Assembly (NCBI RefSeq): GCF_902459565.1
Contig: NZ_CABPSN010000008.1
Span: forward strand, 181,535-245,534
DNA length: 64,000 nucleotides
Direction: 5' to 3'
DNA from: Pandoraea aquatica
Lineage (GTDB): Bacteria; Pseudomonadota; Gammaproteobacteria; Burkholderiales; Burkholderiaceae
Made by a program: the position numbers and the translations under genes. Within the stretch, counting starts at the first letter, position 1. Every line of letters begins with the position of its first letter. The notes under the pieces are model-generated. The model saw nothing but the letters and a program-made list of their open reading frames with translations, made no database searches and was not told the DNA's origin. Positions 1 through 10,202 of this stretch are shown piece by piece.

Positions 1-117
1 TACCGAGATCCTATTCCCGGGACTCGATCCGAATAGCGACGATTGAGTGTGACGTTGGCGTTGATGCGCTGCTGATCTGCGATTGATGTTTTGCGCCCGC
101 GCTTGCCGGTGACGATA

Positions 118-148
118 CAAAAAAGCCCGCCGTGATGGCGGGCTTTTT
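118..148. terminator. Bidirectional intrinsic terminator
   Basis: A 7-bp GC stem (GCCCGCC at 125-131, GGCGGGC at 137-143) with a five-base loop is flanked by an A run on the left and a T run (144-148) on the right, so it can end transcription from either side. It lies just past the 3' end of the minus-strand rluB gene. Nothing else recognisable was seen in bases 1-117. Confidence 0.8.
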
Positions 149-178
149 CATGGCCGGAGCCGGCGAATCGCCGCCGAA

Positions 179-2059
179 TCAGAACCCTTCGCCAGCGCGC
201 AGGTAACGCCATTCGCCCACGGGCAGGTTGCCCAGGGTGATTTGTCCCATGCGCACACGCTTGAGGCCCGTCACGTGCAAGCCGACCAGTTCGCACATGC
301 GGCGAATCTGACGCTTTTTGCCTTCCTTGAGTACGAAGCGAAGTTGCTCCGGATTCTGCCACTCGACCTGTGCGGGCTTGAGCGGTTGATCGTCAAGCTC
401 AAGTCCGTGACGCAGCAGCGCCAGGCGATCGGCCGGGAAGTGCGCCTGCACATTCTGCGAGTGCTCGTTGTACGACACGCGCACGAGATACTCCTTCTCG
501 ATATCCGAGTCCTCGCCGATCAATTGCTTGGCGATGCGGCCGTCCTGAGTGAGAACGAGCAGACCCGTGGAGTCGATGTCGAGGCGTCCGGCAGGTGCGA
601 GGCTGCGCAGATGCGACGGCGAGAAGCGCACACCGGCGTCGTCTTCGGCCCAGTGATGTTCGTTGGTCACCAGCACGACAGCGGGATCGTAGCCGTCTTC
701 CGCCTGACCCGAGACGTAACCCACCGGCTTGTGCAGTAGGATCGTGACGCGATTGGCCTGTTCCTTTTGCGCGGCCTGCACGACGGTGATCTCTTGCGTG
801 GGCAGAATCTTCGTGCCCAGTTCTTTCACCACTTTACCGTCGACACGGACCCAGCCCTTGGCGATCCACTCGTCCGCTTCGCGACGCGAGCAAAGACCCA
901 GTTCGGACATCCGCTTGGACAGACGCAGCGAGCCCGCGGCGTCGTTGTGGATCTTGATATCGTCATCATCGTCGCGCTCAGCCCGCGGAGCGCGCGAGGG
1001 ACGTGCGGCGCGGTTTGCCTGATTGTCGCGATCGTCGCGCGAGAAGCGGCCGCGCGGGGCCCCTTCGTTTGTGCGACGCGGACGGTCCTCATCGAAGCGA
1101 CGCGGTGCACGGTCATCGACGTCACGCTTGGCAGGACGGGCGAAGTCGCCGCGTGCGCCACCTTCGGTGTTGCGACGCGGACGGTCTTCGTCGAAGCGAC
1201 GAGGTGCGCGATTATCGAAGTCTCGCTTCACCGGACGGGCGAAGTCGCCACGCGCGCCACCTTCGGTGTTGCGACGAGGACGGTCTTCGTCAAAGCGACG
1301 CGGTGCCCGATCATCGAAGTCACGCTTCGGACGTGCGAAGTCGCCACGTGCCGCACCTTCGGTGTTGCGACGCGGACGGTCTTCATCAAAGCGGCGTGGT
1401 GCACGATTATCGAAGTCACGCTTCACCGGACGAGCGAAATCGCCACGTGCACCGCCTTCGGTGTTGCGACGCGGACGGTCCTCATCGAAGCGACGCGGTG
1501 CACGGTCATCGGCGTCACGCTTGGCAGGACGGGCGAAGTCGCCGCGTGCGCCACCTTCGGTGTTGCGACGCGGGCGGTCTTCGTCGAAGCGACGAGGCGC
1601 ACGATTGTCGAAGCCACCACGCGCACCACCTTCGGTATTGCGACGCGGACGATCTTCGTCGAAGCGACGCGGTGCGCGATCATCGAAGTCGCGACGTGCG
1701 CGGGACTCGTCATCAAAACGGGCCGGGCGTGCCCCGGCAACGCGCTCGCGTTGACCGCGTGCCGGCGGACGTTCGCCCGTCGTACGCTTTTCGTAGGGGG
1801 CGCTGCCACCTGCGGGCTTGCGCGGCGTGCTGCCGCTGCCAGCCGGGCGACGGGCGCCACCGGGTGTCGCGTTATTGTCCGCCGGACGCGGCCGGGCCGG
1901 TTTTCCGGCAGGCTTCTTCACGCCGCTGGCATCGAGCATCGACGCGGGCACGGACTTGGTCGGACGCTTCAATGCGCCAGCCGAGCGCACAGGGGCGCGC
2001 GTCTTGTCGAGGGTGCGGGGGTGTTTGGCGCTCAGTTTGGCGCGCGGGGTATCGCTCAT
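179..2059 (-). CDS. rluB: 23S rRNA pseudouridine synthase RluB-like, with repeat-rich N-terminal extension
   Basis: The C-terminal part (about residues 378-626) is an RsuA/RluB-type pseudouridine synthase. An S4 RNA-binding domain starts near [19 protein letters not shown], and the catalytic motif [13 protein letters not shown] contains the active-site Asp. Family members isomerise a uridine in helix 80 of 23S rRNA. The first 377 residues are low-complexity, rich in Arg, Asp, Pro and Gly, and include seven tandem copies of a [18 protein letters not shown] unit between residues 126 and 339. E. coli RluB is about 290 residues, so this protein is roughly twice that size. Basic disordered tails occur on Burkholderiales RluB proteins; a role in rRNA binding is inferred. 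The start codon overlaps the glnD stop by four bases, suggesting translational coupling. Confidence 0.9.
   Translation of the reverse strand: MSDTPRAKLSAKHPRTLDKTRAPVRSAGALKRPTKSVPASMLDASGVKKPAGKPARPRPADNNATPGGARRPAGSGSTPRKPAGGSAPYEKRTTGERPPARGQRERVAGARPARFDDESRARRDFDDRAPRRFDEDRPRRNTEGGARGGFDNRAPRRFDEDRPRRNTEGGARGDFARPAKRDADDRAPRRFDEDRPRRNTEGGARGDFARPVKRDFDNRAPRRFDEDRPRRNTEGAARGDFARPKRDFDDRAPRRFDEDRPRRNTEGGARGDFARPVKRDFDNRAPRRFDEDRPRRNTEGGARGDFARPAKRDVDDRAPRRFDEDRPRRTNEGAPRGRFSRDDRDNQANRAARPSRAPRAERDDDDDIKIHNDAAGSLRLSKRMSELGLCSRREADEWIAKGWVRVDGKVVKELGTKILPTQEITVVQAAQKEQANRVTILLHKPVGYVSGQAEDGYDPAVVLVTNEHHWAEDDAGVRFSPSHLRSLAPAGRLDIDSTGLLVLTQDGRIAKQLIGEDSDIEKEYLVRVSYNEHSQNVQAHFPADRLALLRHGLELDDQPLKPAQVEWQNPEQLRFVLKEGKKRQIRRMCELVGLHVTGLKRVRMGQITLGNLPVGEWRYLRAGEGF
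1043..1684 (-). repeat. Tandem coding minisatellite in rluB
   Basis: Seven in-frame copies of a unit of about 99 bp encode D(D/N)[17 protein letters not shown] followed in most copies by [13 protein letters not shown]. Five copies are 32-33 residues long and the two outer ones are truncated to about 25. Copies differ by only a few bases, which suggests recent expansion or ongoing homogenisation. The copy number probably varies between strains. Confidence 0.9.
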
Positions 2060-4620
2060 GGTTCCAATGCTTCGAGTAATTCGGTCTCGACAGCAATTTG
2101 CAGGCGACTATCCTGCAAGCGGCTGCCGTCGAGCAGAAACGTGTCTTCGACACGTTCGCCGAGGGTATTGATGCGGGCGGTTCGCACGCTGACGCCGTGA
2201 CGCGCAAGCACGCGAGCGACCGCGTAAAGCAAACCGGTGCGGTCGTTAGCCGACACCGATAGCAGGTAGTACTGGCCACGCTCATCGGGCCGAAGATCGA
2301 CTCGAGGCGTGACCGGGAAGCTGCGCGAGCGGCGCGGCAGACGCCCCTTGCTCGGTTCTGCCAGAGGCTCTTCCCGTGTGAGCAACGACACCAGTTCGCT
2401 TTCCACCAAATTGATGATGTCGCGGTAACTGGTGTCGAGGCCCGGGTCTGTCAGCAAGAAGCTGTCGAGCGCGAAGCCCTGGCTGGTGGTGTGCACTTTG
2501 GCGTCAAGAATCGACAGTCCTTTACGCTCGAAGTAGCCACAAATACGCGCGAACAGATCGACCTGGTCGCGCACGTAAACCAACACCTGCAACCCTTCAC
2601 CGATAGGCGACGGACGCGCCTTCACGATGGGCGATGCGCTGTCGACATGCCGCCACAGATGGCGCGTTTGCCACGCCACGTCCGCCGGGTCGTTGCGCAG
2701 AAAATACGCGACGTCCAGCGTGTTCCAGAGCGCTTCCTGCGCGCGCTCCGGTACGGTGTACAGTCGCAGCAGTCCGAGGGCCTCTTCCTTGCGCGTCTTC
2801 AGTTGCGCGTGTGGGTCCGGGTTGGCGCCACCCAGCACCTGCAACGTCAGACGATAAAGGTCTTCGAGCAGCTTGCCTTTCCAGGCGTTCCAGACTTTCG
2901 GGCTGGTGCCGCGAATGTCTGCCACGGTGAGCAGGTAAAGCGCCGTCAGGCGACGCTCGTTTTCCACCTTTTCCGCAAAACGTCGGATGACTTCCGGATC
3001 GGTGGTGTCCTGCTTTTGCGCGACGGTGCTCATCGTCAGATGCTCGCCGACCAGCCAGACGATCAGATCGGTGTCTTCCTTCGAGATGCCGTGACGTGTG
3101 CAGAAGGTGCGCGCGTCGACCATGCCGAGCGTCGAGTGGTCACCACCGCGGCCCTTCGCAATATCGTGAAAGAGGGCGGCGATCGTCAGTACCCACGGAC
3201 GGTCGAAGTTTGCGATCAACTGACTGCAGAACGGATACTCGTGCGTATGCTCCGCGACAGCGAAACGGCGAATATTACGTACGACCATCAGAATGTGCTG
3301 ATCGACGGTGTACACGTGATACAGGTCGTGCTGCATCTGCCCGACCACGCGACGGAAGTTGATCAGGTATCGGCCCAGCACACTCGTCTGGTTCATCAGG
3401 CGCAATGCATGGGTGATGCCCTGCGGCTGCTGCAAGATCTCGAGGAATGTGCGACGGTTCTCGGGGTCCGCACGCCACTGTCCGTTCATGAGTTCGCGAG
3501 CGTTGTAGAGCGCCCGCAAGGTCCTGGCGGACAACCCCTTCACGCCGACGACCTGCTCGTACAGCAGGAACGTTTCGAGAATGGCGTTCGGATGACGTGT
3601 GTACAGTTCGTCGTCGACGATCTCGATCATCCCTTGCTTCTCGACGAAACGCTCGTTGATCACGCGAGTGACGCCGCTAGTCTGCGGGAACAGCCGGGCT
3701 TCGACGTTCAACAGCAACACCGTGTTGAGCTGCGAGACGGCCTTCGCTGCCCAGTAATAGCGCCGCATGAGTTGCTCGCTGGCGCGTTTCGTTGTTGTGG
3801 CGTCGAAGCCGAGGCTTTGTGCGAGGGCTGTCTGCAGGTCGAATACCAGCACGTCCTGACGACGGCGTGCCAGCAGATGAAGTCGCGCTCGCAAACCCTT
3901 CAGGAATTGCTCGTTTCGGCGCAGCTCCTTGAGTTCCCGGTCAGTCAGCAGATCGCGCGTGGACAGCTCCGCCCAGCTGTTGCCGAGTCCCGCCGCCTTC
4001 GTCATCCACAGAATCACTTGCAGGTCGCGCAAGCCGCCCGGGCTTTCCTTGCAGTTCGGCTCCAGGCTGTACGGCGTGTCCTGATACTTCGCGTGGCGCT
4101 GACGGATCTCGAGTTGTTTGCTCCGAAAGAACGCGAGCGGGTCGAGGTCGTCGGCGAAACGTTGTTGAAATTCGTCGAACAGTGCCTGATTGCCGGTGAG
4201 CAGACGCGCCTCGAGCAGGCTCGTTTGCACGGTAATGTCGGCCTGCGCTTCGGAGATGCACTCGTCGACAGTGCGCACCGACGAACCGATCTCGACGCCG
4301 ATATCCCAGAGAAATCCGATAAATGGCTCGACGTGTGACGTCAGCGCCTCGCCATCGGTGCCGGAGTGCAGCAGCAGAATGTCCACGTCCGAATACGGGT
4401 ACAGCTCACCGCGTCCGTAACCGCCGACAGCCACGAGCGCGAAGTCGTCCGGCATCTGGTACTCGGCCCACGCATCGCGCATGGCCTGATCGACGGCGTG
4501 GCACAAACCGTGCAGAAGCCCATCGATCTTGCCGTTGGCGGCAAATCTTTCGACGAGTTCGGCCTTGCGGTCCTTGAGGGCCTGACGTAGCGGAGAAGGG
4601 GCGTGTGCACGTGCGTGCAT
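2056..4620 (-). CDS. glnD: Bifunctional [protein-PII] uridylyltransferase / uridylyl-removing enzyme
   Basis: This is the nitrogen-status sensor that uridylylates PII (GlnB/GlnK) when glutamine is low and removes UMP when glutamine is high. The 854 residues match the family length. The nucleotidyltransferase motif GGYGRGEL is at residues 66-73 with the metal-binding SDVD at 77-80. A central HD domain follows ([12 protein letters not shown]), and two ACT domains for glutamine sensing lie at the C-terminus ([18 protein letters not shown] and [18 protein letters not shown]). It sits upstream of rluB with a four-base overlap. The gene to its right is map, on the same strand, separated by about 140 bp. 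Confidence 0.97.
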   Translation of the reverse strand: MHARAHAPSPLRQALKDRKAELVERFAANGKIDGLLHGLCHAVDQAMRDAWAEYQMPDDFALVAVGGYGRGELYPYSDVDILLLHSGTDGEALTSHVEPFIGFLWDIGVEIGSSVRTVDECISEAQADITVQTSLLEARLLTGNQALFDEFQQRFADDLDPLAFFRSKQLEIRQRHAKYQDTPYSLEPNCKESPGGLRDLQVILWMTKAAGLGNSWAELSTRDLLTDRELKELRRNEQFLKGLRARLHLLARRRQDVLVFDLQTALAQSLGFDATTTKRASEQLMRRYYWAAKAVSQLNTVLLLNVEARLFPQTSGVTRVINERFVEKQGMIEIVDDELYTRHPNAILETFLLYEQVVGVKGLSARTLRALYNARELMNGQWRADPENRRTFLEILQQPQGITHALRLMNQTSVLGRYLINFRRVVGQMQHDLYHVYTVDQHILMVVRNIRRFAVAEHTHEYPFCSQLIANFDRPWVLTIAALFHDIAKGRGGDHSTLGMVDARTFCTRHGISKEDTDLIVWLVGEHLTMSTVAQKQDTTDPEVIRRFAEKVENERRLTALYLLTVADIRGTSPKVWNAWKGKLLEDLYRLTLQVLGGANPDPHAQLKTRKEEALGLLRLYTVPERAQEALWNTLDVAYFLRNDPADVAWQTRHLWRHVDSASPIVKARPSPIGEGLQVLVYVRDQVDLFARICGYFERKGLSILDAKVHTTSQGFALDSFLLTDPGLDTSYRDIINLVESELVSLLTREEPLAEPSKGRLPRRSRSFPVTPRVDLRPDERGQYYLLSVSANDRTGLLYAVARVLARHGVSVRTARINTLGERVEDTFLLDGSRLQDSRLQIAVETELLEALEP

Positions 4621-4759
4621 GGCGGCTTCCAGGGAGTGGAAAAACGAATCAGGCCCGGAAACACGCTGCGGAGTGCTGCGAAACCGGGCCGGGCGGCCGC
4701 CAGAGTAGCGGGCGGCCGGACGTTACTGCTTCGTCGGATTCTGACGGTTCTTAGGCTAA

Positions 4760-5584
4760 TTAAGCTGCGGCGAACGACGTAACGTACGACGAACCCGGGG
4801 GCGGTGCTGGCGTCTGGGCCGAATGGGTCAGCACCTCGTGGCCCGTCTCAGTCACCAGCACGGTATGTTCCCACTGCGCCGACAGGCTGCGGTCTCGCGT
4901 CTTGACGGTCCACTGATCGGGCATCGTCCGAATTTCGCGCTTGCCAGCGTTGATCATCGGTTCGATGGTGAAGATCATGCCAGCCTGCAATTCCAGGCCG
5001 GTGCCCTGACGTCCATAGTGCAGGATTTGCGGGTCTTCATGGAACACCTGACCGATCCCGTGCCCGCAGTATTCACGCACAACGCTGTAGCCCTGCGCCT
5101 CGGCGTGCGTCTGGATCGCCTGACCGATGTCGCCAAGACGGGCGCCCGGGCGCACCTGGTTGATGCCGAGCCACATGCACTCATAGGTGACTTGCGCCAG
5201 ACGCTTGGCCAGGATCGTGCCGTCGCCGACGATGAACATGCGGCTCGTGTCGCCGAAGTAGCCGTCTTTGATGACCGTGATGTCAATGTTCAGCGCGTCG
5301 CCGTTTTTGAGGGCCTTGTCGCCGGGAATGCCGTGGCAGATCACGTCGTTGACCGAGATGCAGGTGGCCTTGGGGTAGGGCGGGTAGCCGGGTGGCTGGT
5401 AGTTCAGCGGCGCAGGGACAGTGCCCTGTTCCTTGACCATGAATTCGTGGCAGAGGCGGTCGAGCTCCCCGGTGGTGACGCCGGCGCGCACGTGCGGCGT
5501 AATGAAATCGAGCACTTCGCTGGCCAGGCGGCAAGCGACGCGCATCATTTCAATGTCGTGGGCATTTTTGAGAGTGATGGCCAT
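4760..5584 (-). CDS. map: Methionine aminopeptidase, type I
   Basis: The enzyme removes the initiator methionine from nascent proteins in the cytoplasm. The 274-residue protein carries the five metal ligands of the pita-bread fold: Asp in NIDIT, Asp in FGDTS, His in CGHGIG, Glu in FTIEPM and Glu in QWEHT. The start at 5584 (MAITLKNAHDIEMM) is preferred over an upstream in-frame ATG at 5620 because it matches the family N-terminus. It is divergent from rpsB, a common arrangement in bacteria. The C-terminal tail is Ala/Pro-rich and slightly longer than in E. coli. Confidence 0.96.
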   Translation of the reverse strand: MAITLKNAHDIEMMRVACRLASEVLDFITPHVRAGVTTGELDRLCHEFMVKEQGTVPAPLNYQPPGYPPYPKATCISVNDVICHGIPGDKALKNGDALNIDITVIKDGYFGDTSRMFIVGDGTILAKRLAQVTYECMWLGINQVRPGARLGDIGQAIQTHAEAQGYSVVREYCGHGIGQVFHEDPQILHYGRQGTGLELQAGMIFTIEPMINAGKREIRTMPDQWTVKTRDRSLSAQWEHTVLVTETGHEVLTHSAQTPAPPPGSSYVTSFAAA

Positions 5585-5795
5585 TGCGGAATCGGACAAA
5601 TTGCGGAAACAGTGACGCATTATCGCATCAATGGAGGGTTTTGGCCGGGTTTCGCCCTTGTGTGGCGTGGATTTCGGAGCATTCCGACGGTGAGTTTCCG
5701 CAGTTCCGACGGCGTCGTCGGAAGCGGTGCCGAACCGGCCGGTATGCCGCGCAAACCGGGCATTTGCGGTCTGTCATCGCAAGTTCACGAGACCC

Positions 5796-5825
5796 TTGAG
5801 TGATGGCCCGGTGCGATGCTATAAT
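5796..5825 (+). promoter_or_regulatory. Sigma-70-type promoter for rpsB
   Basis: TTGAGT at 5796-5801 and a perfect TATAAT at 5820-5825 are separated by 18 bp. The predicted start near 5832 leaves an untranslated leader of about 280 nt before rpsB. Confidence 0.75.
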
Positions 5826-5831
5826 CTCGGG

Positions 5832-6113
5832 CTAAGTCGAGGACGAGTTGTCAATATGGTCAAGGGTTTCCCCTTGGTTTTTAGTGGGATTCGCCGGAGT
5901 TTTGGGGTATTTGGCCCCAAGTTGGTGCCGAAAGGCGCCGAATTCGGTGGTTCGCCAGGCAACGATCGGTCTTCTCGGCTTGGAAATTTTGAAATCGCGG
6001 GCCGGCGCACCCAGGGTGCCCGATCTTCGCAGGCGGGTCATGCAAAGCTGTATGGCAGTCTGACGAAACGGGTACGGCAGCCGGTCTAAGACCTAACCCT
6101 CACGGAGAATCAC
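5832..6113 (+). promoter_or_regulatory. Structured 5' leader of rpsB mRNA
   Basis: The 282-nt leader contains three compact hairpins in its first 110 nt. They are CAAGGG/CCCTTG (5861-5876, loop TTTC), TTGGGG/CCCCAA (5902-5920), and GGTGCC/GGCGCC closed by a GAAA tetraloop (5924-5939). A fourth possible stem (GCACCC/GGGTGC) is at 6007-6019, and a small GGTC/GACC stem (6083-6093) lies just before the CACGGAG ribosome-binding site. Ribosomal protein S2 is known to repress its own mRNA in E. coli; this leader is a plausible target. No protein-coding gene was recognised in the 5585-6113 gap. Confidence 0.5.
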
Positions 6114-6863
6114 ATGTCTGTCACGATGCGTCAGATGCTGGAAGCGGGCGTCCACTTTGGTCACCAAACCCGTTTCTGGAACCCCAAGATGGCCCCCTAT
6201 ATCTTCGGCCATCGCAACAAGATTCACATCATCAACCTCGAAAAGACGTTGCCGATGTACCAGGACGCACTGAAGTATGTGCGTCAACTGGCAGCAAACC
6301 GCGGCACGATCCTGTTCGTGGGCACGAAGCGTCAAGCGCGTGACATCGTGGCGGAAGCCGCAGCACGTGCCGGTATGCCTTACGTCAACAACCGTTGGCT
6401 GGGCGGCATGCTGACGAACTTCAAGACGCTGAAGTCGTCGATCAAGAAGCTCAAGGACATGGAGCAGGCTCTGGAAGCCGGCGAACAAGAGCGCATGAGC
6501 AAGAAGGAAGCGCTGCTGTTCGATCGCGAAATGGCCAAGCTGCAAAAGTCGATCGGTGGCGTGAAGGAAATGGGCGGTATGCCCGACGCTATCTTCGTCG
6601 TCGACGTCGGCTACCACAAGATCGCCATCACCGAAGCCAACAAGCTGGGCATTCCGGTGATCGCCGTGGTCGATACGAACCACTCGCCGGAAGGTGTGGA
6701 TTACGTGATCCCGGGTAACGACGACTCGAGCAAGGCTGTCGAGCTGTACGTGCAAGGCGTTGCTGACGCAATCCTCGAAGGCCGTGCAAACGCCGTCAAG
6801 GAAGTCGTCGAAGCCGTTCGCGGCGAAGGCGACGAGTTCGTCGAAGTGAACGAAGAGGCGTAA
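6114..6863 (+). CDS. rpsB: 30S ribosomal protein S2
   Basis: This component of the small ribosomal subunit is required for binding of S1. The 249 residues match the family, with the typical start [25 protein letters not shown] and the conserved [13 protein letters not shown] segment. It is followed 154 bp later by tsf, with an intrinsic terminator-like hairpin between the two. The start ATG follows a CACGGAG ribosome-binding site. Confidence 0.98.
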   Translation: MSVTMRQMLEAGVHFGHQTRFWNPKMAPYIFGHRNKIHIINLEKTLPMYQDALKYVRQLAANRGTILFVGTKRQARDIVAEAAARAGMPYVNNRWLGGMLTNFKTLKSSIKKLKDMEQALEAGEQERMSKKEALLFDREMAKLQKSIGGVKEMGGMPDAIFVVDVGYHKIAITEANKLGIPVIAVVDTNHSPEGVDYVIPGNDDSSKAVELYVQGVADAILEGRANAVKEVVEAVRGEGDEFVEVNEEA

Positions 6864-6882
6864 GCGGCCACCGCTGCGTAAC

Positions 6883-6914
6883 AAAAGGGGCTGCTTGTGG
6901 CGCCCCTTTTTTTT
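6883..6914 (+). terminator. Attenuator-like terminator between rpsB and tsf
   Basis: AAAAGGGGC at 6883-6891 pairs with GCCCCTTTT at 6902-6910 across a ten-base loop and is followed by four more T residues. It is a complete intrinsic terminator inside the rpsB-tsf transcription unit. It may set the S2 to EF-Ts ratio. Confidence 0.8.
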
Positions 6915-7017
6915 AGTCTGATTTCCCCGCGTTGGGTGAGTGGGGCGCCAAGGGCGGGCAGTGAGGCCGCTCTTGTGAAACCCTCTCCCGACTGATTCGA
7001 TATACAGGAGTAACGAT

Positions 7018-7899
7018 ATGCCGGCAATTACTGCAGCAATGGTGGGCGAACTGCGCGCCAAGACCGATGCGCCGATGATGGAATGCAAGAAGGCGCTGAC
7101 CGAAGCCGACGGCGACATGGTTCGTGCTGAAGAAATCCTGCGTGTCAAGCTGGGTAGCAAGGCCAGCAAGGCTGCAAGCCGTATCACGGCTGAAGGCGTG
7201 ATCGCTGCCTACATCGACGGCGGCAAGGGTGCCGTGGTTGAAATCAACTGCGAAACCGACTTCGTCTCGAAGAACGACGACTTCCTGAAGTTCGCCGATG
7301 ACCTGGCCAAACTGGTCGCCGAGAACAACCCGGCTGACGTCGCAGCCCTGTCGGCGCTGCCGCTCGACGGCAAGACCGTTGACCAGATCCGTGCCGACCT
7401 GATCGGCAAGATCGGTGAAAACATGACGATCCGTCGCTTCCAGCGTTACGAGACGTCGGGCAAGCTCGCATCGTATCTGCACGGCACGCGTATCGGCGTG
7501 CTCGTCGAGTACGAAGGTGCCGATGCTGAAGTCGGCAAGAACGTTGCGATGCACATCGCCGCCATGAAGCCGGTCGCCGTGTCGGGCGATCAGGTCGCGG
7601 CTGATCTGATCGAGAAGGAACGCAAGGTTGCTGCCGAAAAGGCCGCCGAATCGGGCAAGCCGGCCGAGATCGTCGCCAAGATGGTGGAAGGCAGCGTGCA
7701 GAAGTTCCTGAAGGAAGTCTCGCTGTTCAACCAGACGTACGTGAAGGACGACAAGGCAACCGTCGAGCAGATGCTCAAGGCCAACAACACCACGGTCAAG
7801 GGCTTCACCATGTTCGTGGTCGGCGAAGGCATCGAGAAGAAGCAGGACGACTTCGCTGCTGAAGTGGCTGCTCAAGTGGCCGCTGCCAAGCAGTCGTAA
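7018..7899 (+). CDS. tsf: Translation elongation factor Ts
   Basis: EF-Ts is the guanine nucleotide exchange factor for EF-Tu. The 293-residue protein starts with the UBA-like domain ([24 protein letters not shown]). It contains the conserved EF-Tu-contact motif in [17 protein letters not shown]. It lies downstream of rpsB as in most bacteria, with an AGGAG ribosome-binding site a few bases before the ATG. Confidence 0.98.
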   Translation: MPAITAAMVGELRAKTDAPMMECKKALTEADGDMVRAEEILRVKLGSKASKAASRITAEGVIAAYIDGGKGAVVEINCETDFVSKNDDFLKFADDLAKLVAENNPADVAALSALPLDGKTVDQIRADLIGKIGENMTIRRFQRYETSGKLASYLHGTRIGVLVEYEGADAEVGKNVAMHIAAMKPVAVSGDQVAADLIEKERKVAAEKAAESGKPAEIVAKMVEGSVQKFLKEVSLFNQTYVKDDKATVEQMLKANNTTVKGFTMFVVGEGIEKKQDDFAAEVAAQVAAAKQS

Positions 7900-7920
7900 T
7901 TCGCGCAGTACCGTAGTATC

Positions 7921-7943
7921 CGGGGGCGGCGGTGTCGTCCCCG
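7921..7943 (+). terminator. Hairpin downstream of tsf, possible weak terminator
   Basis: An 8-bp stem with one G-U pair (7921-7928 with 7936-7943) is followed by the short T-rich stretch TTGTTT. The U tract is interrupted, so it may be a partial terminator or an mRNA-processing hairpin before pyrH. Confidence 0.35.
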
Positions 7944-7997
7944 TTGTTTCATCCAGAATACCCCAACAGTGCCCGACCAGACTTCTTAAGGACCGCC

Positions 7998-8711
7998 ATG
8001 TCTACTCCTTACAAACGCGTACTTCTCAAGCTCTCTGGTGAAGCCCTCATGGGTGACGACTCGTTCGGTATCAACCGCGCAACCATCGAGCGGATGGTTG
8101 GCGACATTGCCGAAGTCGTTCGCCTGGGCACGCAATTGGCCGTCGTGATCGGCGGTGGCAATATCTTCCGGGGTGTGGCAGGTGGTGCCGCAGGTATGGA
8201 CCGCGCGACGGCCGACTACATGGGCATGCTCGCCACGATGATGAACGCCCTGGCGCTGCAGGATGCAATGCGTCACGCCGGCATCGAAGCGCGTGTGCAA
8301 TCCGCGCTGCGTATGGATCAGGTCGTTGAACCGTATATCCGCCCCCGCGCGATCCGTCAGCTCGAAGAGGGTAAAGTCGTGATTTTCGCGGCTGGCACGG
8401 GCAACCCGTTCTTCACGACTGACACGGCCGCTGCGTTGCGTGGCTCGGAAGTCGGTGCCGAAGTCGTGCTCAAGGCGACCAAGGTCGACGGCGTGTACTC
8501 GGCCGACCCGAAGAAGGTCCCGGATGCAGTGAAATACTCGACCATCAGCTTCGACGAGGCGATCTCGAAGAACCTGCAGGTCATGGACGCGACGGCTTTC
8601 GCGCTGTGCCGCGATCAGAAGATGCCGGTGCGCGTTTTCTCGATCGTGAAGCCGGGTGCGCTCAAGCACGTCATTCTCGGCGAAGACGAGGGAACGCTCG
8701 TCCACGTTTGA
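7998..8711 (+). CDS. pyrH: UMP kinase
   Basis: The enzyme phosphorylates UMP to UDP in pyrimidine nucleotide synthesis and belongs to the amino-acid-kinase fold. The 237 residues begin [13 protein letters not shown] (the family phosphate-binding start), then GGGNIFRG and the [14 protein letters not shown] segment typical of bacterial PyrH. The start at 7998 follows TAAGGACC; an in-frame upstream ATG at 7932 would add 22 unrelated residues and is not favoured. The order rpsB-tsf-pyrH-frr is conserved in bacteria. Confidence 0.97.
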   Translation: MSTPYKRVLLKLSGEALMGDDSFGINRATIERMVGDIAEVVRLGTQLAVVIGGGNIFRGVAGGAAGMDRATADYMGMLATMMNALALQDAMRHAGIEARVQSALRMDQVVEPYIRPRAIRQLEEGKVVIFAAGTGNPFFTTDTAAALRGSEVGAEVVLKATKVDGVYSADPKKVPDAVKYSTISFDEAISKNLQVMDATAFALCRDQKMPVRVFSIVKPGALKHVILGEDEGTLVHV

Positions 8712-8721
8712 GTTCAAATTG

Positions 8722-8753
8722 CGGCGTCGACGCGTATTGGCGCGTCGACGCCG
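8722..8753 (+). repeat. Perfect 13-bp inverted repeat between pyrH and frr
   Basis: CGGCGTCGACGCG at 8722-8734 and its exact reverse complement at 8741-8753 flank a six-base loop (TATTGG). The stem is very GC-rich and no T run follows, so it is not a standard intrinsic terminator. It could stabilise the upstream mRNA or mark a processing site. Confidence 0.85.
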
Positions 8754-8795
8754 TATCATTTATGTTTGCGTAACAATTTAGGTTTGGAGGTTGCC

Positions 8796-9356
8796 ATGAG
8801 CGTTGCTGACGTCAAGAAGAATGTCGAGCAAAAGATGAAGAGCTCGATCGAGTCGTTCAAGAACAACCTGGCGAAGATTCGTACCGGCCGCGCGCACGTT
8901 GGCCTGCTCGATCACGTCCAGGTCGATTATTACGGTTCGATGGTGCCCATCTCTCAAGTTGCCAACGTGAGCCTCGTCGATGCCCGTACGATCGGCGTGC
9001 AAGCGTGGGAAAAGAACATGGTCCCCAAGGTCGAAAAGGCCATCCGTGAGTCGGATCTGGGTCTGAACCCGGCGACGCAGGGTGATCTGATTCGTGTGCC
9101 GATGCCCCAACTGACCGAAGAGCGCCGTCGTGAAATGACGAAGCTGGTCAAGTCGGAAGGCGAAAATGCCAAGGTTGCCGTGCGCAACCTGCGTCGCGAC
9201 GCCAACGAGCAGCTCAAGAAGCTGGTGAAGGACAAGGAAATTTCGGAAGACGACGAGCGCCGTGGTGGCGACGATGTCCAGAAGTTCACCGACAAGTTCG
9301 TCGCCGAAATCGACGAGCTGGTGAAGCAGAAGGACGCTGAGATCATGACGGTTTAA
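8796..9356 (+). CDS. frr: Ribosome recycling factor
   Basis: RRF splits post-termination ribosomes together with EF-G. The 186 residues match the family, with the conserved [15 protein letters not shown] segment and the C-terminal coiled-coil region. The ATG at 8796 follows GGTTTGGAGG, a strong ribosome-binding site, so the upstream TTG codon at 8766 is not used as the start here. Confidence 0.97.
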   Translation: MSVADVKKNVEQKMKSSIESFKNNLAKIRTGRAHVGLLDHVQVDYYGSMVPISQVANVSLVDARTIGVQAWEKNMVPKVEKAIRESDLGLNPATQGDLIRVPMPQLTEERRREMTKLVKSEGENAKVAVRNLRRDANEQLKKLVKDKEISEDDERRGGDDVQKFTDKFVAEIDELVKQKDAEIMTV

Positions 9357-9419
9357 GTGCCACGGCACTTACCGCTCAATCTCCGCAGACTTTCGCGCCC
9401 GACTCCGCGCCGTAACTCA

Positions 9420-10202
9420 ATGGGTTTTCTCAGCTCTACGCTTTCTGCTCCTGAGACAGCGAGCATTCCGCGCCACGTTGCCATCGTCATGGACGGCAAC
9501 GGGCGTTGGGCTACCAGTCGTAAATTGCCTCGCGTTGCGGGGCACAAGCGTGGTGTTGACGCCGTGCGTGAAGCGGTGACGGCATGTGCCGAGCTTGGCG
9601 TCGAGTATCTGACCCTGTTCGCGTTCAGTTCCGAGAACTGGCGTCGTCCACAGGATGAAGTCTCGACGCTGATGCAGCTTTTCATCCTTGCGCTTGAGCG
9701 CGAGGTCGGGAAGTTGCACAGCAACGGCATCCGTCTTCGCGTCATTGGTGCGCTCGAAGCGTTCGAGCCGCGCATTCAGGAACTCGTCCGACGTGCGGAA
9801 GAGCGTACGCAGGACAACAAAGGTCTCACTCTGACCATCGCCGCTAATTATGGCGGGCGGTGGGATATTCTCCAGGCTGCGCAGAAGCTTGCCGCTGCGC
9901 GTGTCGCGCAGGGCGGGGCTGCGGCGCTCGATGCATCGTTTTCGGAAGACGATCTCGCGCCCTACCTGAGCATGGCCTACGCGCCGGAGCCGGATCTCTT
10001 TATCCGCACCGGTGGCGATCAACGCGTCAGTAATTTTCTGCTTTGGCAACTGGCGTACACTGAACTGTATTTCACCGAAGAATTCTGGCCGGACTTCAAC
10101 GCCAATACGCTTAAGCGGGCGGTCGCCGAGTTTCAGCAGCGCGAACGCCGTTTTGGCCGTACCAGCGCGCAAGTCCAGAACCCCTCGGGACAATCCGCCT
10201 GA
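9420..10202 (+). CDS. uppS: Isoprenyl transferase (di-trans,poly-cis-undecaprenyl-diphosphate synthase)
   Basis: The enzyme adds eight isopentenyl units to farnesyl diphosphate to give undecaprenyl diphosphate, the lipid carrier for peptidoglycan and O-antigen. The signature [13 protein letters not shown] with the catalytic Asp25 is near the N-terminus, and [16 protein letters not shown] lies in the second half. The start at 9420 gives 260 residues, near the usual size. An upstream ATG at 9357, right after the frr stop, would give an atypical 21-residue basic extension. The stop codon overlaps the cdsA start. Confidence 0.96.
   Translation: MGFLSSTLSAPETASIPRHVAIVMDGNGRWATSRKLPRVAGHKRGVDAVREAVTACAELGVEYLTLFAFSSENWRRPQDEVSTLMQLFILALEREVGKLHSNGIRLRVIGALEAFEPRIQELVRRAEERTQDNKGLTLTIAANYGGRWDILQAAQKLAAARVAQGGAAALDASFSEDDLAPYLSMAYAPEPDLFIRTGGDQRVSNFLLWQLAYTELYFTEEFWPDFNANTLKRAVAEFQQRERRFGRTSAQVQNPSGQSA

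Noticed and set aside
1043..1684. CRISPR-like regularly spaced repeats
   Set aside because: The period is about 99 bp without unique spacers and the repeats are in frame within rluB.
767..2200. Repetitive open frames opposite the rluB repeats
   Set aside because: They only reflect the coding repeats of rluB read backwards; the rluB frame carries the known domains.
2491..4338. A 615-residue plus-strand open frame opposite glnD
   Set aside because: Antisense shadow; GlnD has all its domains on the other strand.
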